From Candidatus Omnitrophota bacterium (GTDB lineage: Bacteria; Omnitrophota; Gorgyraeia; 1-14-0-20-64-10; JACQQZ01), in contig JACQQZ010000155.1 in NCBI GenBank assembly GCA_016206755.1, positions 1-15,549 of the forward strand: DNA of 15,549 nucleotides. Direction: 5' to 3'. The notes below the pieces were generated by a model that saw nothing but the letters and a program-made list of their open reading frames with translations, ran no database searches and had not been told where the DNA came from. How positions within the stretch are numbered: position 1 is the first letter of the stretch; every line of letters starts with the position of its first letter. The position numbers were made by a program, and so were the translations under genes. Positions 15,104 to 15,549 of the stretch are shown here, piece after piece.

Positions 15104-15508
15104 TTAAGACTTTTTCGAGACGACGGGGCGCATCCGGCGGGGACGGCCGGCGGCAACCGTCGCCGAAACCGAGACTCGGGGGGCATCCGACCAGAGCCGT
15201 TCCAGCCGATAAAAAGAGCGCGATTCTGCAAGAAAAACGTGCGCGACGACCGATCCGTAATCCAACAAGACCCAGCTTCCCTCGGCGTACCCGTCGGTGT
15301 GCGTTGGGCGGATCTTCAAGGATTCGAGCTGATGAGCAATTTCGTCGGCAATGGATTGGGCGCGCCGTGCGGAAGTCGCGCCTGCGATCACAAAATAATC
15401 AAAGGCGGCCGATACCTTCCTGAGATCCAGAACGAGGAGATCGTCCGCCTTGGAATCGAGCGCTGCCCGAGCGATGCGAAGCGCTTTTTGACGAGAGGTC
15501 AGCGCCAA
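15104..15508 (-). CDS. rsfS: Ribosomal silencing factor RsfS
   Basis: Binds ribosomal protein L14 on the 50S subunit and blocks subunit joining when nutrients are scarce. The 134-residue product carries the family core: AALDSKADDLLVLDLRKVSA, FDYFVIAGATSARRAQSIADEI, and DGYAEGSWVLLDYGSVVAHVFL (residues about 73-94, the W-x-L-x-D-x-G-x-x-x-x-H-x-F motif). About 20 basic residues at the C-terminus (GRPRRMRPVVSKKS) extend past the usual end near 110-120. The only sensible start is the TTG at 15508; no in-frame ATG or GTG lies upstream within the window. It begins 4 nt after a TAA that ends an upstream frame, and argS follows after 7 nt, so it is an internal gene of the block. Confidence 0.9.
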   Translation of the reverse strand: MALTSRQKALRIARAALDSKADDLLVLDLRKVSAAFDYFVIAGATSARRAQSIADEIAHQLESLKIRPTHTDGYAEGSWVLLDYGSVVAHVFLAESRSFYRLERLWSDAPRVSVSATVAAGRPRRMRPVVSKKS

Positions 15509-15512
15509 TGCG

Positions 15513-15549
15513 TTATTTGCCGAGGATGCGGTAGAGACCGGTCCCGCAC
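15513..15549 (-). CDS. C-terminal fragment of an upstream gene (partial)
   Basis: The last 37 bases can be read on the minus strand as CGTGLYRILGK followed by TAA, ending 4 nt before the rsfS start. Given how tightly this block is packed, it is probably the end of the preceding gene, cut by the window edge. Eleven residues are too few to name a family. Confidence 0.35.
   Translation of the reverse strand, partial: CGTGLYRILGK

Noticed and set aside
15097..15231. 45-residue N-terminal extension of ArgRS
   Set aside because: It overlaps the end of rsfS in another frame, is Arg/Pro-rich, and family alignment supports a start at 15096.
13768..15423. 551-residue plus-strand ORF
   Set aside because: It lies antisense to argS and rsfS; the translation is low-complexity with no family motif, as expected from GC-rich codon bias opposite a real gene.
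1..15549. CRISPR arrays, tRNA or rRNA genes
   Set aside because: No regularly spaced short repeats, no cloverleaf-like segment with a CCA-type end and no rRNA-like blocks were seen on either strand by eye.

Overview
The window is a gene-dense, GC-rich bacterial chromosome segment. It reads as a mostly conserved housekeeping block with a small accessory patch at one end. No rRNA, tRNA, CRISPR array, phage gene or transposase is visible. The lineage cannot be fixed from the sequence alone. The style (class-type ArgRS, RodZ, FtsK, GlpD, an N-terminal signal peptide, frequent GTG/TTG starts, weak Shine-Dalgarno sites) fits an uncultivated Gram-negative-type bacterium. My tentative guess is Omnitrophota/PVC-like or a deltaproteobacterial-type group; this is inference only.

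Region 1 (1-3196, plus strand): the nearly complete 3' part of an FAD-dependent glycerol-3-phosphate dehydrogenase, an unrecognised exported protein, and a VapB/VapC toxin-antitoxin pair. The vapB start has a textbook AGGAGG site, unlike most genes here. Region 2 (3210-5191, minus strand): an ArnT/PMT-like integral membrane glycosyltransferase gene bracketed by two inverted copies of a palindromic repeat. One copy (5067-5191) fills the gap between the pgsA stop codon and the glycosyltransferase start. The other (from about 3231) lies inside the end of the glycosyltransferase ORF and appears to encode its last roughly 60 residues and its stop codon.

Region 3 (5192-15549, minus strand): one long co-oriented block, transcribed from right to left: rsfS, argS, a reduced mfd, rpsO, pnp, ftsK, rodZ, pgsA. 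Spacing is very tight: 7 nt rsfS-argS, an ATGA overlap pnp-ftsK, a 17-nt overlap ftsK-rodZ, and 3 nt rodZ-pgsA. This suggests one transcriptional unit linking ribosome silencing, arginyl-tRNA supply, transcription-coupled events, 30S assembly, RNA decay, chromosome segregation, cell shape and phospholipid synthesis.

The most notable item is the Mfd homologue. At 648 residues it keeps a stretch of the UvrB-like region, the RNA-polymerase-interaction domain and a complete RecG-like translocase. It lacks the N-terminal UvrA-binding part, the D3 region and the C-terminal autoinhibitory domain of full-length Mfd. The second is the repeat-flanked glycosyltransferase. The third is a non-canonical HIGH signature (SVAH) in the arginyl-tRNA synthetase.
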